From assembly GCA_015680685.1 (NCBI GenBank), contig MNCI01000596.1:837279-901278 (forward strand): a stretch of DNA of 64,000 nt. The letters are read 5' to 3'. This DNA comes from Gnetum montanum. Taxonomy: Eukaryota > Streptophyta > Gnetopsida > Gnetales > Gnetaceae. Below are positions 33,835 through 45,612 of this stretch, piece after piece (the first letter of the stretch is position 1; the number at the start of each line of letters is the position of its first letter). A model generated the notes under the pieces. The model saw nothing but the letters and a program-made list of their open reading frames with translations. It was not told where the DNA came from and searched no databases. The position numbers were made by a program, and so were the translations under genes.

Positions 33835-36060
33835 AAAACTATAACATCCAAAAACCTTGATGGCTAGAACATCGAGAGGTCTACGGGCATACAACCTAAC
33901 CTTGAATTTGTGCAAGGGCTATGCTGGGAAAATGGAAATAAGGTGCCCTAAATGGTCTAGTCAATTAGATAGGGACTTATGTGGTGTTAAAATGACTATT
34001 TGTAAGAAGGGTTTGTGGAGCATTACACGTGGGCATTGAGACAATAAACCAGAATGTAGCAAAGTGTCTCAGCTTGAAAATAGTGATGTGAGCATGCAAA
34101 TATGTATTGATGGTAGAGAAATGAAAAATTTATGCTTAATATTAGAAGAAAATCCTTAGAAAAGAAATGGAACAAAAGCTTAAGAGTAACGAAATGCACC
34201 ACCCCAAAACTGGGAAGTGTAACAGGCATAGTGGCAATGTAGTAATGCAATCATAGTCTCTGGGATGTCTAGGATGTGGAGCTAGTAACTGTAAGAGAGG
34301 TTGAACCTGCTAGGTTGACTATTGCTACATTTTGCAAGTGCAGTGATAGACTACGTCATGGTACTCACCAAGGTGTGAAGCTTAGATGCTCAAATGCAGG
34401 AGGGTTGAGGATGCTAGGAATGCTTAAATGCTCAATGCTCTTTTGATTTGCCAACCCCTAAAGTGCTAAACATTAGGGTATTTATAGAGCTAGGTTTAGC
34501 GTGAAACATGGATCGAGCACCATGTGGCATGGGTGCCATGTGTCATGAACGTAGATAGGATTATGCTAACATGTTATGCTCTCACAAGAGTAGAAAATTG
34601 TTATGCTTTGAAGGATAGCAACGGGTACCCAGAGACTGTTGAACTATGAACACACTACCTGGACTACATGTGCCAAATTTTGAGAGACCACAATGTACCT
34701 ACAAACAATGTTAAAATAATGCAACTTGAAGACTACACTCTGGGACTATGTCTTCCCCCTCTTTTGAGTAGAGTCAAGTGTAGAGACAATTTTGGGGATC
34801 AATGGGGGTGTAAAAGAAATGCAAACTACTAATCTTGGCTGCTGGAGGGACATTGGAGCTAAAATGAAGGTCGATGTTGAGTTCTAGAGGCTTTTAGAGG
34901 CTGTCAAAGGATTTTTCTTGGTGTCAAGATGGCTACCCTCTAGAGCATAGCACAACACTTAGTAAAATTTTGCAAAATTTTGATTTGCTACACTAGTTAC
35001 GCTAGCTATGTTGTAAAGTATAGCAAGGACACTTTGACAAATTTTGATAAAACCAGTAGTTTTCCTCCATGGCACGTTGGCTACGCTCTAGGGCATAGCA
35101 AGATAGGTAGCCTTGGAAGCTAAGAAATGTGCCAAATGCATCTTCCATGTCAAACTAGCTTAACAGATCCTTGTCCAACACTTAGGCAAAATTGAGCACT
35201 AAAACTTGGGTCACTCTCGCTACACTGTGTAGCGTAGCAGCCCAAAAGATAGAAAATTTGCCTAAATTTTTTTTCCATCCTAAGCATTTTTGAGAGACTC
35301 TAACTTGGTACTTGGGCAAACTGGCAACTAGGACATGTGTCAAGCTGGGTATGCTAGGGAGCATAGCAAGCTTGACAACCTAGGAGATAGAAAATTTGCC
35401 AAACTATTTGGTCCATCCCAAGCAACCCTTGACCACTTTTGGCTTGACACTTAGGCAAACTAGGTATGGAAGTGTGTGCTGCACTGGCTATGCTGGGGAG
35501 CATAGTAGGTAGACTAGGAACGTAGTAGGATACTTAGAAAAATTCTCATGAAACTGCCGCTAACACTTAGAAAAATCTTGCAAAAAATTGGGCTGAATGT
35601 GTGCTACGTTGTCTACATTGTAGAGTGTAACACCAACACATAGAAAAAATTTGCCAAGTTTTGACATTTAGACAAATCTGTTGTTAAACTACAAAAGCCC
35701 ACCCGAATTGGTGGTGTTTCAAATGCTAGCCTAAAAGCCTAATTTAGCCAAAATGTTAATTTTAAAAGCTTCCCAAGCTAGATGCTAAACTTCTATATGC
35801 TAGGGCCCTGGTCCCACATATTGCCTAGTGTTCGGGCTAGCGTGTAGAGTTTTCAAAAGTTTATTTTTAGTTTAAACTAGCCCCAAACTTAACTTATTTC
35901 ATTTTCTAGGCCACTACGCTAATATCAAGTGCTTATCATAGCTAATAACCAATCGAAAGAGCTTCAAAAGCTAAAATTTTAGTCCCTGCAAGCTAGATAC
36001 CCACATACCAAAGTGTAAGCCAATGTGTAAGACAAGAATAGACTTAGACTTACTTAATAA
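33835..36060 (-). repeat. Element B 5' LTR
   Basis: About 2.2 kb with no coding frame. On the minus strand a TATA box (GCTCTATAAATAC) lies near 34477-34491. The words GTCAAGTGTAGAGACAA (34770) and GATAGAAAATTTGCC (several copies, 35240-35400) and TGCTAC/TAGCG motifs are shared with the LTR of element A. The outer edge is a guess, placed where similarity to element A words ends, just before 36.1 kb. Confidence 0.55.
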
Positions 36061-36539
36061 AGCTCAAAAGTTGTGTAAGAACCTCTCGGAATCCAACACT
36101 CTTCTTCAAGACCTGGGTGCTTCTACAGGAGGCAGAAATGGTGCAAAAACAAGGATATATTGAAGGCAATTGCATAAGAATAAAATAACTGAAAATAAGG
36201 ATTCACACCCACAGGAGCAGCAACTGCTATCCATGCTAAAAACCCCAAGATAAACAAAGATATAGTGAAGGCAATTGCATAAAGAAACAAGGATTAGTTA
36301 GAATCATGTGCAGAAGTGCGATAATCTCCAAATTCGTTCCTCGTGGGTGGAAAGTGGCTCCCAAGGATATCTGGCGTGACTTTGACTCCTTCTCCGAGTA
36401 CTTCAATGGTGAGGAATCCTTCAACAACATGGCTAAGCTAAGGAAGTAGGATTATTCGCAGTCGTAGATAAAATAAAAGAACGCGACGTACTGACGATCA
36501 GCATTTGTAGGGAGCAATCATTTTTCCAATGATCACAAT
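36061..36539. other. Unassigned stretch between element B and the E3 ligase pseudogene
   Basis: No gene is supported. It contains two near-identical 26-bp words about 110 bp apart (sharing GTGAAGGCAATTGCATAA or ATTGAAGGCAATTGCATAAG, near 36150 and 36260). The rest is not recognised. It may include the element B boundary or upstream parts of the pseudogene. Confidence 0.3.
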
Positions 36540-37141
36540 GAGCTCATCTTCAACGGGCACAAGGGTTTCCAATATTGGAATTTGGGGTTTGATTGATTTT
36601 ATCAAAGTTCCAGATTGGGAATTTGAAGTTGCGGGTTAGGAAATGCGAGGCATGGAACCAGATGCATCAACGTATAACCCTGGACTTGACACCAGCACTG
36701 AGGGAAATAGTGGAAGCACTGATAAAGGAATTGCCAAAGTTCCGAATGAGAGCAGTGTCAACTAATAGTAGCGAACATCTCATATGTCTTAAGGACTTTC
36801 ATATTGAGAAAGAAGTACATGGTCTTCCATGCGCACATAACTTCCATGTGAAGCATATTGATTAATGACTGTAGCTAAATATCAAGTGCCCCCGTTGCCA
36901 GTGTTTTTCTTTTCTTAATTTAGATTTTAGGGCTCTAAACAATATACAGAGATCTCAGGCATCGGCAAGTAGTGTCACAAGCATGCCAGCAAATTGTTAT
37001 ATCAGGGCTCCACCAATGGGCCAGGGTAACCTATTGCATTCACAGGATCTGTTACGCACAGTAAGAGTGGTAAATGCAGTTCATAGTGACACAGTCATCG
37101 GTGAAAATAACATAGGAGAAGGATCTTCTCAGATGAACACA
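36540..37141 (+). pseudogene. SIS3-like RING-H2 E3 ubiquitin ligase pseudogene fragment
   Basis: The translated pieces line up with the C-terminal half of plant SIS3-type E3 ligases as I recall them. First comes KVPDWEFEVAG and EMRGMEPDASTYNPGL. A frameshift follows, then TPALREIVEALIKELPKF. The RING-H2 segment reads HLICLKDFHIEKEVHGLPC, then AHNFHVKHID, then CPRCQCFSF. Several ligands survive, but two in-frame stops sit after HVKHID, the first RING Cys reads His in EHLICL, and the expected Cys in HVECID reads Lys. A C-terminal tail with ASASSVTSMPANCYIRAPP ends at a stop near 37141. No introns interrupt the segment, so it could be a retrocopy, but I cannot exclude one native exon. It is not part of any retrotransposon here. 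Confidence 0.65.
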
Positions 37142-38189
37142 TAGCTAAGAGAAAAAACAAAGCATCGTCAAACATATTATGACGGTATGACCGCAACAGC
37201 ACAGTAAAATATGCAGTCATTTTGTACAACCTACGATGTGACGATAAGGATAATAGGAGCATGCTCCGATCATGGTCTTCACATTATCGGTGCTTCCTTT
37301 TCTGAAATAGGATATGATTAGGTCTTGCACGATATGTTAACGAAGATCACGGATACTGTGCTTGTAAATCTACGAGAAGCGCTAGTTCAATATCTGCTGG
37401 AGCGGGCGCCATACTGGTCTAGCAGCACAGTGGTACACTCTTCCCTTGCAACGAGGGATTCCCTGCTTTAGCCAGGGAAAGATATCAAACATTGCGCACT
37501 TGGATTTCTGCCAAATATAATCAGTACTAGTTGCTACCTACAAGACACAGTAGTAGTTTCTATGGTGACATGAAGTCCTTTCTTTTAGCATATCACCAGC
37601 AGCAGCCATATATCGAGTTATACTGCAAATTCAACTGTACAGTGTTGAGCCATAAATTTCACATCTGAAAGCACTCCACCAGCACGTGTATGAGCAACCT
37701 AATGACGTTGCCGGCACCCATGACTGTGTGCACCACAACAAAAACTCTGATCGTCGTTCCCAACATACTTGAACAAAGCACATTTGTCACCGCATTTTCT
37801 TTGTTGCAACCGCCGTGAATTGGATGCATGCAGCTGAAATTAAAATTGAACACCTCATTATTCAACATCCCAAGTTACCTCTGCAATATTAACGTTCTAG
37901 GTACTGTTGTCAAAATATGCATACCGGGGATCGAGAGGCAATTGGTCCACGTGTCACGTAAGACAAGAGTCATTGATGTATTCGTCCAGCAGTGCTTCAC
38001 ACGACATCCACCTTGTGCTGAAAACATGACATTGCAACTCCACTTATGCATTCAGCTGTGCATACATACATATATATCCATCCATCCATGTATGCATCAA
38101 CTCCATCCTTAACTACTTTTACTACAAAGATTTAAAAAATAATAACTGTTATTAAATTAAATATATATATAAAGCAAAAAAAATTTATG
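37142..38189. other. Unassigned low-copy-looking stretch
   Basis: No coding frame is supported. The base composition is more balanced than in the surrounding elements and no LTR family word occurs. The first part could be former 3' untranslated sequence of the E3 ligase copy. A short AT-rich stretch with TATATATATA lies at 38160-38172, near the start of element F. Confidence 0.3.
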
Positions 38190-38387
38190 GGACACCTGTT
38201 CAATGCCACATATGAATTTAACACTTGTCAATTATCTATGGTTAACTACCTTGGTGGTTGTAACTACCAAAAAAGGACACTATGGTGGTTATAAAAAATT
38301 ATCATTAATTCATATGGTGGTTATAACCAACCTCCATAATATTTGTGACTTACCTCAACTTGTCATGATGATTGTAACTACCCTAAG

Positions 38388-38398
38388 GTCACTATAAA
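38388..38398 (+). promoter_or_regulatory. TATA box of element F
   Basis: CTATAAAAGGG lies about 270 bp before the first gag-like codons. Upstream, 38230-38380 carries repeated TGGTGGTTATAA and TTGTAACTACC words that are partly palindromic, as in many LTR promoters. Confidence 0.5.
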
Positions 38399-38659
38399 AG
38401 GGTTTAAGGATTGAATTCAAATGAGGATTTGGAAGAAGGAACTTTGAACAATATTGAAGATTTCATAGATATTAATAGTCCAAGCACACTAGTAGTTCTT
38501 TTTTTGCTAGGAGGGCTTAAAAATGGATACTATTTTTAGTTCATGATCAAACAGATTGATAGTTTGGAAAATTTTAAAGGTTCTAAAGAAATTCTTGATT
38601 ATAAGACTAATTATTCATTAGAAGAAGAATAGAAGAAGGTTTTTCAGTTTGGAACAAGT

Positions 38660-39346
38660 AGTGGAGTAAAGACCAAAAGGAAAAAAAATATCACCCCTTC
38701 TGATAGGTTTATTAGTCTATAAGAGAAGGTTAGAGAGATATAATAGTTCAACGATCAAAAGGAATTCTAATAAGATGGCAAATCCTTGGCAAAGAGTTAC
38801 ACTATTAGGATTTCAAAATTACAATAATATTTCTAAGGTAGTTTAGAAATATTTCCCTAAACCTTTTATTCTCAAAAAAGCTTACTTGGCCAAAGAATAT
38901 ATTCACTTATTTGATTTAGCCTTAGCTAATGCAAATATTCAGCATCAAGACTAAGCTTGTAGGTTGTTTGTAGCAAATTTAAAATATATGGCTCAAATTT
39001 GGTCCTCAAACTTGCCAAACAATAGTATCATAGGTTGTGATGATATGAAAGGCCTTTTCTTGGCCTAGTTTGGCAATCAATTAGATCAACAACAACTATA
39101 CTATAGGCTAGTACAAGCTAAGAAGGAGTTAAAGAGTCAATTAGAGATTTCAACATTAAATTTCAATGAATTTGTGGGCTCTTTCAAAGATAATATAAAC
39201 CATCAAACAAAATGCTTAGAGATACTTATCATAAGGCAATAAATCCAAATATTTCATTTTGGTTGAGAAGAACTCAAAACTTACTAACACTAAATGACTA
39301 CTTTAGTGAAGCTATATAGTTAGAAAAAAAATTGAACTTAAATCAT
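38660..39346 (+). pseudogene. Element F gag, first part
   Basis: In one frame after several stops the sequence reads FILKKAYLAKEYIHLF. It continues RLFVANLKYMAQIWSSNLPN and NQLDQQQLYYRLVQAKKEL, and then a decayed FNEFVGSFKDNINHQ stretch. This is the gypsy gag core (aromatic W--LPNNSI, then FGNQ, then a Gln/Lys helix). The frame is cut by element G at 39347. The frame is broken and not functional. Confidence 0.65.
39342..39346. repeat. Target site duplication of element G, left copy (ATCAT)
   Basis: ATCAT precedes TGATGAGTGG at 39347 and is repeated at 49190-49194 after the other LTR. Confidence 0.85.
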
Positions 39347-40163
39347 TGATGAGTGGCGAGGTACCCCTACACTCAACCATACGAATACGAGCGTAGCATG
39401 CGTGATTTGGTCGAACTCTGCAGACTAAGTGCCTACACGCCCCATGGAACACTTAGGGTTAATCATTCGTTGTCTTCCCAGACTTACTTGTAGTTGTCAT
39501 GGTGTATGGTTAAGTAAGTCTGAGGTATATGATTTTTATAGTATTTTATGTTTTATGTCGCCTATGCTAACAAGGTGAAGGGTTGAGAAACTAATTACTA
39601 ACTCTAACTAAAGAACTAAGTCTAAATTACCTAGCGTCAGCATCCGTTCCCACTTACCATACACACCCTAAACNNNNNNNNNNNNNNNNNNNNNNNNNNN
39701 NNNCTAGCCTAAGTGCAATGAGCATCCATTTCTTGATTATCCGTACACATCCTTAAATGCTCGTAATCAAGTCGTACTCATTCTGCATTACTAGGAGATA
39801 AGGGTTGAGAGAGAAAGAAATAAATAACATTAAATAAAATCCTATTCCATGCACTACAAGGTTTATCTAGGAAGTTCGTCTTTATTGCCATACACAACTT
39901 GTGTTCAGGTACAATGCTGCTCGAATAAAGATCTGTTTACTTTAGGACTTCTACTGCAGGCACATGGAAAATATTCTATCTCTGGAGTGATCAATCTGCC
40001 AGAGTTTCCCTACTTCTAGCCTAGGATGAAGAAACAAGGGAGGGCCGCCTCTTATTTATAGATATGAAGGCACACCGCGATATCTCTTACACGATATCGT
40101 AGGGGATGACGCGATATCTCATGGGATTCGATATCATGATGATTGTGATATTGCGTCTCATCA
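39347..40163 (-). repeat. Element G 3' LTR (contains a 30-base gap)
   Basis: It starts TGATGAGTGGCGAGG and ends GTCTCATCA. The run of N at 39674-39703 replaces part of the LTR. Compared with the other LTR, the segment around 48549-48660 is missing. TATA box (minus strand) lies at 40061-40051, with GATATC palindromes at 40078-40155. The complement of the purine tract (TACCCCCATGAC) follows at 40164. Confidence 0.85.
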
Positions 40164-40344
40164 TACCCCCATGACTAAATGAAAACTCATCCTTGAGTTC
40201 CTTACAAAATATTGGGAAGGTATGAGATTATTGAGGTGAATGGAACTAATGGGATGACATGTGAACGGATCATTGTTACAAGACTTGATAAAACTGGTGT
40301 TCATGATAACAAGGATAAACACCTTATTACATTGACATCAGGCC

Positions 40345-40572
40345 TTAGTTGACAGCTGAGAGAGAAGAGAGAAAGAAGTGTTGCTGCTGCCAATGCCAAG
40401 ATTGCGCCTTTCGTTGTCCATCCGTAAGTGTGCCATCAATCTTGCTCCTTGCATAGCTACTTCTAGCATGGCTCCATTTCAAGTTTTTGCTCCAGATCCA
40501 ATCCATTGTTGTATGATTGTCATCTGCACACACAACACAATCATAAATTAGCAAGGGTAATTGAATCACCAT
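40345..40572 (-). pseudogene. Env-position short ORF remnant of element G
   Basis: The ATG near 40528 (on the minus strand) follows TGTTGTGTGTGCAG, a strong acceptor. The frame contains MDWIWSKN and a tail LTDGQRKAQSWHWQQQ that matches LTDGQRKAQSRRWQQQ in element D. In C the same position holds a much longer ORF. I interpret this as a shortened relic of a spliced 3' ORF. Confidence 0.45.
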
Positions 40573-40599
40573 GTAATTGATACCTTGCTTCGGTGTAAG

Positions 40600-42180
40600 T
40601 CCATTGGCTAGGTTTTGGTATGGCTAATTGTGGATCTGGGGATGTATTAATGATGACTACCGAAGGTGTAGGGGTTAGGAAAAAATTGAGAAAATCAGGG
40701 CTAGGAGAAAATCGAAAAAATTTGGCCTCGTACCCCTATGACTAATCACGAACCTTCGGTAGTGTTAGAATGGAGAAAGAAAAGGAGTAAGAAAGATAGA
40801 TAAAAAGGGAAAACCATGGCATCGATGAAATGAATGTCAAGATTGAAATGAACAAAATAAAATTAATTGCAAAAATGTTAGGGAAAAGAATTTAACTGGT
40901 GCACCAAAGAGGAATATCAATTGGTCCTCCCCAAAGCAGGCTCATGCTCTTAATGCCTTGACAAACCCACATTCAAAGAGTCCATAGGCTCTGGGAATGC
41001 CAATTGGAACAAGAGTTAAAGTCTTAACCACAAGAATTTACCAAAAAGAAAACAATGCATCAACCAAAATATATACACTAATGATACAATCGGAAATAAG
41101 GTGAATAATGGAGAGAAGGATGGAGAGAAGAGAATGGAATGGGATCCCAAGAACAAGGTGGTGTACAGCCCCTTGTGTGTTTTATGATTAATGTGACTTG
41201 GAAAATCTCATTCCAACTCTGGCCTCAAACCAACCACATCCAGTGACTTCGTATCAATGCATCCGGTTAATCCATCCCCATGAAGTAACAAGAACACCTT
41301 CTCCAAGAGCCACCATCATTCTGACGAAACAAATGAGGAGAGAATGGGAAGTGAGAAGGGCCTTAGTCAGAGGGAATAATTTTGGTTCCATAACGAGTGC
41401 TTGTAGCCCAAGTTTATTTCGTCTAAGGGATGTGCTTTGAATTCTCAATTTTTTCTCTTTTTTTTTTGTTTTTATGTTTTGTGCTTTATGCATGAGAACC
41501 ACACCATGCAAAGACTTCTTATTTTTATTGTCTCAACTTTTGATAATTGGGTGATATTGGAATGGCAAGAAAACTCAAGAAGAAAACATCCAAGCACCCA
41601 AAAAAATAGACAACACAAATGCATCAAGTTCCCTTGAAGTCACACCCTTTGCAATCCTTGAGTCCTTCCTTAGTTTGAGAAATGCCCAGTCACTGATTCG
41701 TTAAAGTTCTTATTATGAAGGAGACTGTACATTTCCAAGCCAAGAGAGACCATAGAAACTAGTGGATGGATGGATGAAGTGAACTCATTGCCTATCATAT
41801 CAAAAGAAACATACCTTAGTATCAACATTGTGACTTAAAGGTAAAAATCAAACATTAGCAATTAATATGAAACCAGTTCATACCATCATGGAGAACACTT
41901 ATTGATAACAAACTTATAGGATGGATAACACACGCACACACACACACACAAAATGAGAAAGTATAATGATGTTGAAAAACAAAAACAAGAAAAGTTAAGG
42001 AAAGTTGTAAAACTAAAATAAGAAAAGTTGAAGAAATTGTAAAACAAAAATGTGTAAGACAAAAACATGTAAGAAAAAAATGTATAAGAAAAAAACTTGT
42101 AAAACAAAAACATTGTAAAACAAAAATACGTAAAAAGAACTGAGGGCCCCATATGATTAGCATAGATGACCATCTCCCCC
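40600..42180 (-). other. Element G 3' untranslated region
   Basis: It matches the D region 57340-58970 in reverse, including the word CTCCCCAAAGCAGGCTCATG and a purine-rich block. A (CA)n microsatellite lies at 41931-41951. From 42000 to 42130 there are several copies of GTAAAACAAAAA-type words, the complement of the TTTTTGTTTTACA repeat in D. The small ORFs on both strands are by-products of this composition. Confidence 0.6.
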
Positions 42181-42192
42181 ATGACTGAATTG

Positions 42193-43205
42193 CTAGGGAG
42201 AGATCCGGAATAGAGAGCGAGGTTGCCTACTAGTGGAGGTGTAATTTGTACTAGCTATTGCAGGTTCATGGAAAGGTTTTGTTTGTTGTACATTAACCAA
42301 TAATCTTTTATCCAGGCTATCAGGCTTGTATATCATCATGGCTCTAGAGGGGAAGGTTGTATGAATAATATAGGATCCTTCACACAATGTTTGAAATTTT
42401 GTACGCTGAGGTACGTGCGTGGGATTCCAGTAAAGGACCTTGTCTCCTAGTTGGTACCTAAACCTTTGAATTCTTAAGTCATGATGCTNTCCCGGTTAGT
42501 AACCTCAGCTTGGCCATTAGCTTAGGGGTGATAAGGTGTGATCAATTTATGCTCAACCCCTAAGTGTTGCATCAATTTGCGAAAGGTTGCACTCATAAAA
42601 TGTGTTCCATTATCAGAGATGAGTGCATGCGGCACACCAAACCTATATATGATTTGTTGTTGTACAAATCGTGTAGCCATAGATGATGTGCAGTCTGTTA
42701 TTATAGCCGCTTCAGCCCATTTGGTTAAGTAATCAAAATAAATGATGATATATGCCTTTCTGTTGGACATCGGTGTAATAGGCCCCATAAAATCTATTCC
42801 CCAGATGTCGAAGGATTCCAAAGGTTGAATCCATTGTTGTGGACCCTCCATTCTAGCAGTCATTCCACCATCACATTGGCAGTGTTCACATGATTGGGAA
42901 AAATGATGGGCATCTTGAAATAGTGTTGGCCAATAATATCCTGCAAGCAGGACCTTAGTAGCCGTTTGTCTCCCAGCATAGTGACCCCCACAGGGGCCCT
43001 CATGAGCATCTTGGAGAACTTTTAATTGATCCTGATCGGGCACATACCATCAAACCAAACCATCAAGATAGAATTTATAGAGTTTTCCCTTGATTTCCAT
43101 GAAGTACTTGGTTTTGTGAAGAAACTGTTGTTTCTTCCTAAAGTCCAACCCCTGTGGTGTTTGTTGGGAAATGAGATAAGTAAGAATGGTACTATACGAA
43201 TTTAT
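42193..43205 (-). pseudogene. Element G integrase
   Basis: At 43043-42522 the zinc-binding region reads HEGPCGGHYAGRQTA and later SCEHCQ. The catalytic core shows WGIDFMGPIT (first Asp), then LISDNGTHF (second Asp), and ANGQAEVTN (Glu) just before the N at 42489. After the N, the C-terminal part YQLGDKVLYWNPTHVPQRTK occurs at 42470-42400 and continues to 42193. The stretch normally between these, about 100 residues, is missing at the N. One stop precedes ANGQAE. Confidence 0.85.
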
Positions 43206-43660
43206 TTATGTGGGTTGATCATTTACTACACCAGCAAATAGGGTTTCATCAGGAAAATGGTCAGATATAGCATATTCATCCTCTTTGTTGTCCCAACACA
43301 ACCGAGATAGGTGATCTACGACTACATTCTCGATGCCTTTGCAATCTACTATTGTTAAATCGAACTCATGAAGAATTACCAACCAACGTATGATATGTGG
43401 GCTAACTTTCGGCTTGTTCATAAGGAACCTAATTGCACTATGATCCATATGGATGTATACTTTGTAGCCCAATACATAGTGCCTAAATTTATCCAGTGCA
43501 AAGACTACAATCATTAATTCCTTTTCCATAGTTGTGTAGTTGAGTTGTGTACCAATGATACTTTTACTGGCACAATGGATGTAATAAGGTCATCTTTGTT
43601 CATCTAATTATGTCAGTATGGCTCCTAAGGCATAATTAGATGCATTGGTCATGATATGGA
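43206..43660 (-). pseudogene. Element G RNase H
   Basis: The domain begins about PFHIMTNASNYALGAIL, where the first catalytic Asp reads Asn. It continues with MEKELMIVVFALDKFRHYVL and YIHMDHSAIRFLM at 43529-43206. It ends with VVDHLSRL, the usual close of gypsy RNase H. The order RT, RNase H, integrase is conserved. Confidence 0.85.
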
Positions 43661-44546
43661 ATGGCTTGGACTAGTCAGGGGCTTGTAGAATGGGAGTTTT
43701 CACAAGTCTCTGTTTAAGAGTTTGGAATGCTCATTCACATTCCCTGGTCCATTCGAATGGTGCATCTTTTTTCGTTAATTCCACCAATGACTTGGAAACT
43801 TTGGAGAAGTTCTCGATAAATCTCCTATAGTAGCCAGTGTGTCCAAGGAATGACCAAATATCTTTGACAGTCTTTGGTTGTTAGGTAATTCCTTGGATAA
43901 ATTTAATTTTTCCAGGTCCACCTCTATTCCTGATTGTGAAACTTTATGCCCCAGTACCCATCGGATGGCTTTTCTGCCAGTTAAGCTTGAGGTTGGTTTC
44001 AACACATCGTTTTAATACTTGCTCTAACCAGTCGAGGGCTTGATCAAAGTTCGTCCCATAAGTGGAGAAGTCATCCATAAAGACTTCTACTCCGTTACCA
44101 ATTTGCTGCTGGAAGATGCTTAGAACTAATCGTTGGAATGTGGCAGGGGCATTGCACAAGCCAAAAGGCATTTGTTTATATGCAAACATTCTCCAAGGAC
44201 TGGTAAACATTATTTTAGCTTGGTCTTCTGGCACGATTCGTATTTGGTTGTACCCACTATACCCATCCAGAAACCTATAGTAGCGATACCTTGCTATTGT
44301 GTCTAAGACTTGGTCAACAAATGGCAATGGGAAGTGATCTTTGAAGGTTGCCATATTCAATAGCCTAAAGTCTATACACACCCTCCATTTGCCTCCTTTC
44401 TTTGGTATGATTACAAGAGGGCTAATCCATTCGCTATCAGCAATGGGGTAAATGAACCCAGCCTTGAGAAGTTGCTCTATCTCCTCTTTTACTATTTGTT
44501 TTAATTTCAGGTTCAATCGCCTCTGCAGTTTCTTGCGAGGCTTCAT
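43661..44546 (-). pseudogene. Element G reverse transcriptase
   Basis: The frame 44546-43944 has IYPIADSEWISPLVIIPKKG, CIDFRLLN, YRFLDGYSGYNQI, MPFGLCNAPATFQRL and the catalytic VEVFMDDFSTYG (YxDD-type box with Met). This signature is Athila-like. Downstream, 43943-43661 continues the thumb region (for example GHTGYYRRFIENF-like words) in broken frames. The upstream linker duplicates around the N at 44579. Confidence 0.9.
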
Positions 44547-44640
44547 GGAGGGATTTGTGTAAATCCTATGCTGGCATANACAGTTTCTTGCAAGGTTTCA
44601 TGGAGGGATTTGTGTAAATCCTATGCTGGCATATCCTAGG
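44521..44640. repeat. Direct duplication of about 57-60 bp flanking the N at 44579
   Basis: The words CAGTTTCTTGC(G/A)AGG(C/T)TTCATGG to CTATGCTGGCATA occur twice in direct succession, once on each side of the single N at 44579. Such an abrupt near-perfect repeat at an N is expected of a gap closed with overlapping ends. Confidence 0.7.
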
Positions 44641-44964
44641 ATCTATTCCAGTTAGTTTAGGGTATGACCATGCAAAGGCTGTTAACCACTTATTTATTAC
44701 CTTCAACAAACTTTCTTTTTTCTTGGGTGCAAGCTTAGTCTTGATGATTATCAATTTTCCATTTTTAAGGGTCATTTATTCCAAACCAGTGGGCAACGGT
44801 TTTAAATCTAAGGGCTCTTGTTTAAACTTCTTAGGAATCTCCAAATTTCCCCAATTAATGTTTTCAAGGTTAAGGGCTGGAAGTTGGCCACAGACCTGAT
44901 CAAGTGCATCCATGCTTTCAACGTAAGTACTAGTTATCCCCTCAGTTAGTTCCATGCATGTCAT
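44566..44964 (-). pseudogene. Element G linker between protease and RT
   Basis: Frames 44964-44776 (ending EPLDLKPLPTGLE) and 44775-44566 (LLKVINKWLTAFAWSYPKLT) are the normal lead-in to RT in this lineage. The segment LPALNLENINWGNL is where elements D and E diverge: they keep ATCAATTGGGAGAAG or its equivalent and soon jump to the 3' region. Confidence 0.7.
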
Positions 44965-45033
44965 TGAGTTGCTTTCTGGATCAACTATTAGCCACTGGGT
45001 GTCTTCTTGTTGTGTGGCTACTACATATATGCA

Positions 45034-45612
45034 CTATTGTATGTTAATATCTTGTGCACACCGATTGCATGTGGGAAATGTTAAACCTCGCATCACCCAT
45101 GATTTCTGCATGCAATGGCACCTTGTGTTACCATATGCGATGCATGGAACTCTCTTCCTCTCAATCTTCCCAAAAGTATTTTTCTTGGATATTTCCAAGG
45201 AAAGATTGTGGATTCCTAGGCATGCATCAATTGTGCTTAGCCATGATCTTCCCATTATTATGGGAAAATCCCCTTTGTCATTATTTATTTGGATCACTAG
45301 GAAATCGGCTGGGTAGGACCAACCACCCATGGTGGTAACAATGTCCTCAACCTTGCCCAACAGAATAGTGATGGACTGGTTGGCCAGCTCTAAGTGAATA
45401 TTACTCTTCTTGAGTAGAGTAAGGTTCCAAGCTTTATACAATTCTTGCGAGATTAAGTTGACCCTGGAGCCTAAGTCAAGAAGAGCCTTGTAAGGTTCAT
45501 TCCTAGCCACTTGAAGGTAAATTAGGGGACTCCCAAGATCAGATAGTTTCTTGGGAAGGTGGCCTACCTTAATCCAGTCAGTTATAGTATGTGTTAACAT
45601 AACCATGTGCAT
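45034..45612 (-). pseudogene. Element G aspartic protease
   Basis: The frame includes YKALLDLGSRVNLISQELY, where D has LLDSGSGVNLIS, so the active-site triad reads D-L-G and is impaired. It continues WSYPADFLVIQINN and GDFPIIMGRSWLSTIDACLG, the normal closing motif. It is otherwise colinear with D and E proteases. Confidence 0.8.

Larger units (their letters stand above)
12906..36060 (-). mobile_element. Element B: second Tat/Ogre-like retrotransposon, split by element C
   Basis: In element orientation it runs LTR (about 36060-33835), primer site, leader, gag (33231-30620), protease (interrupted by C at 30224/21633), intron with antisense gene, RT, RNase H, second RNase H ending near 12927. 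It has the same plan as element A but is diverged from it, so the two are separate insertions or an old tandem. No integrase is seen. After the second RNase H the sequence passes directly into the LTR assigned to A. Both edges are approximate. Confidence 0.7.

Noticed and set aside
36593-36865. Functional RING E3 ligase exon
   Set aside because: In-frame stops follow the RING His residues, a frameshift precedes the domain, and expected ligand positions are changed.
37420-37500. Possible tRNA-like or snoRNA-like sequence in the unassigned stretch
   Set aside because: I could not form a cloverleaf or find box motifs; no RNA gene is supported.
38388-39346. Endogenous pararetrovirus as the identity of element F
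   Set aside because: The gag core, the protease closing motif and the RNase H form fit a gypsy-type element; no movement protein or viral coat motif is visible.
39674-39703. Run of N as a biological deletion in the G LTR
   Set aside because: It is an assembly gap; the other LTR of G shows the sequence expected there.
41855-42182. Two Phe/Cys-rich minus-strand ORFs resembling membrane proteins
   Set aside because: They come from the TTTTTGTTTTACA repeats and the (CA)n tract of the 3' untranslated region, also present in D.
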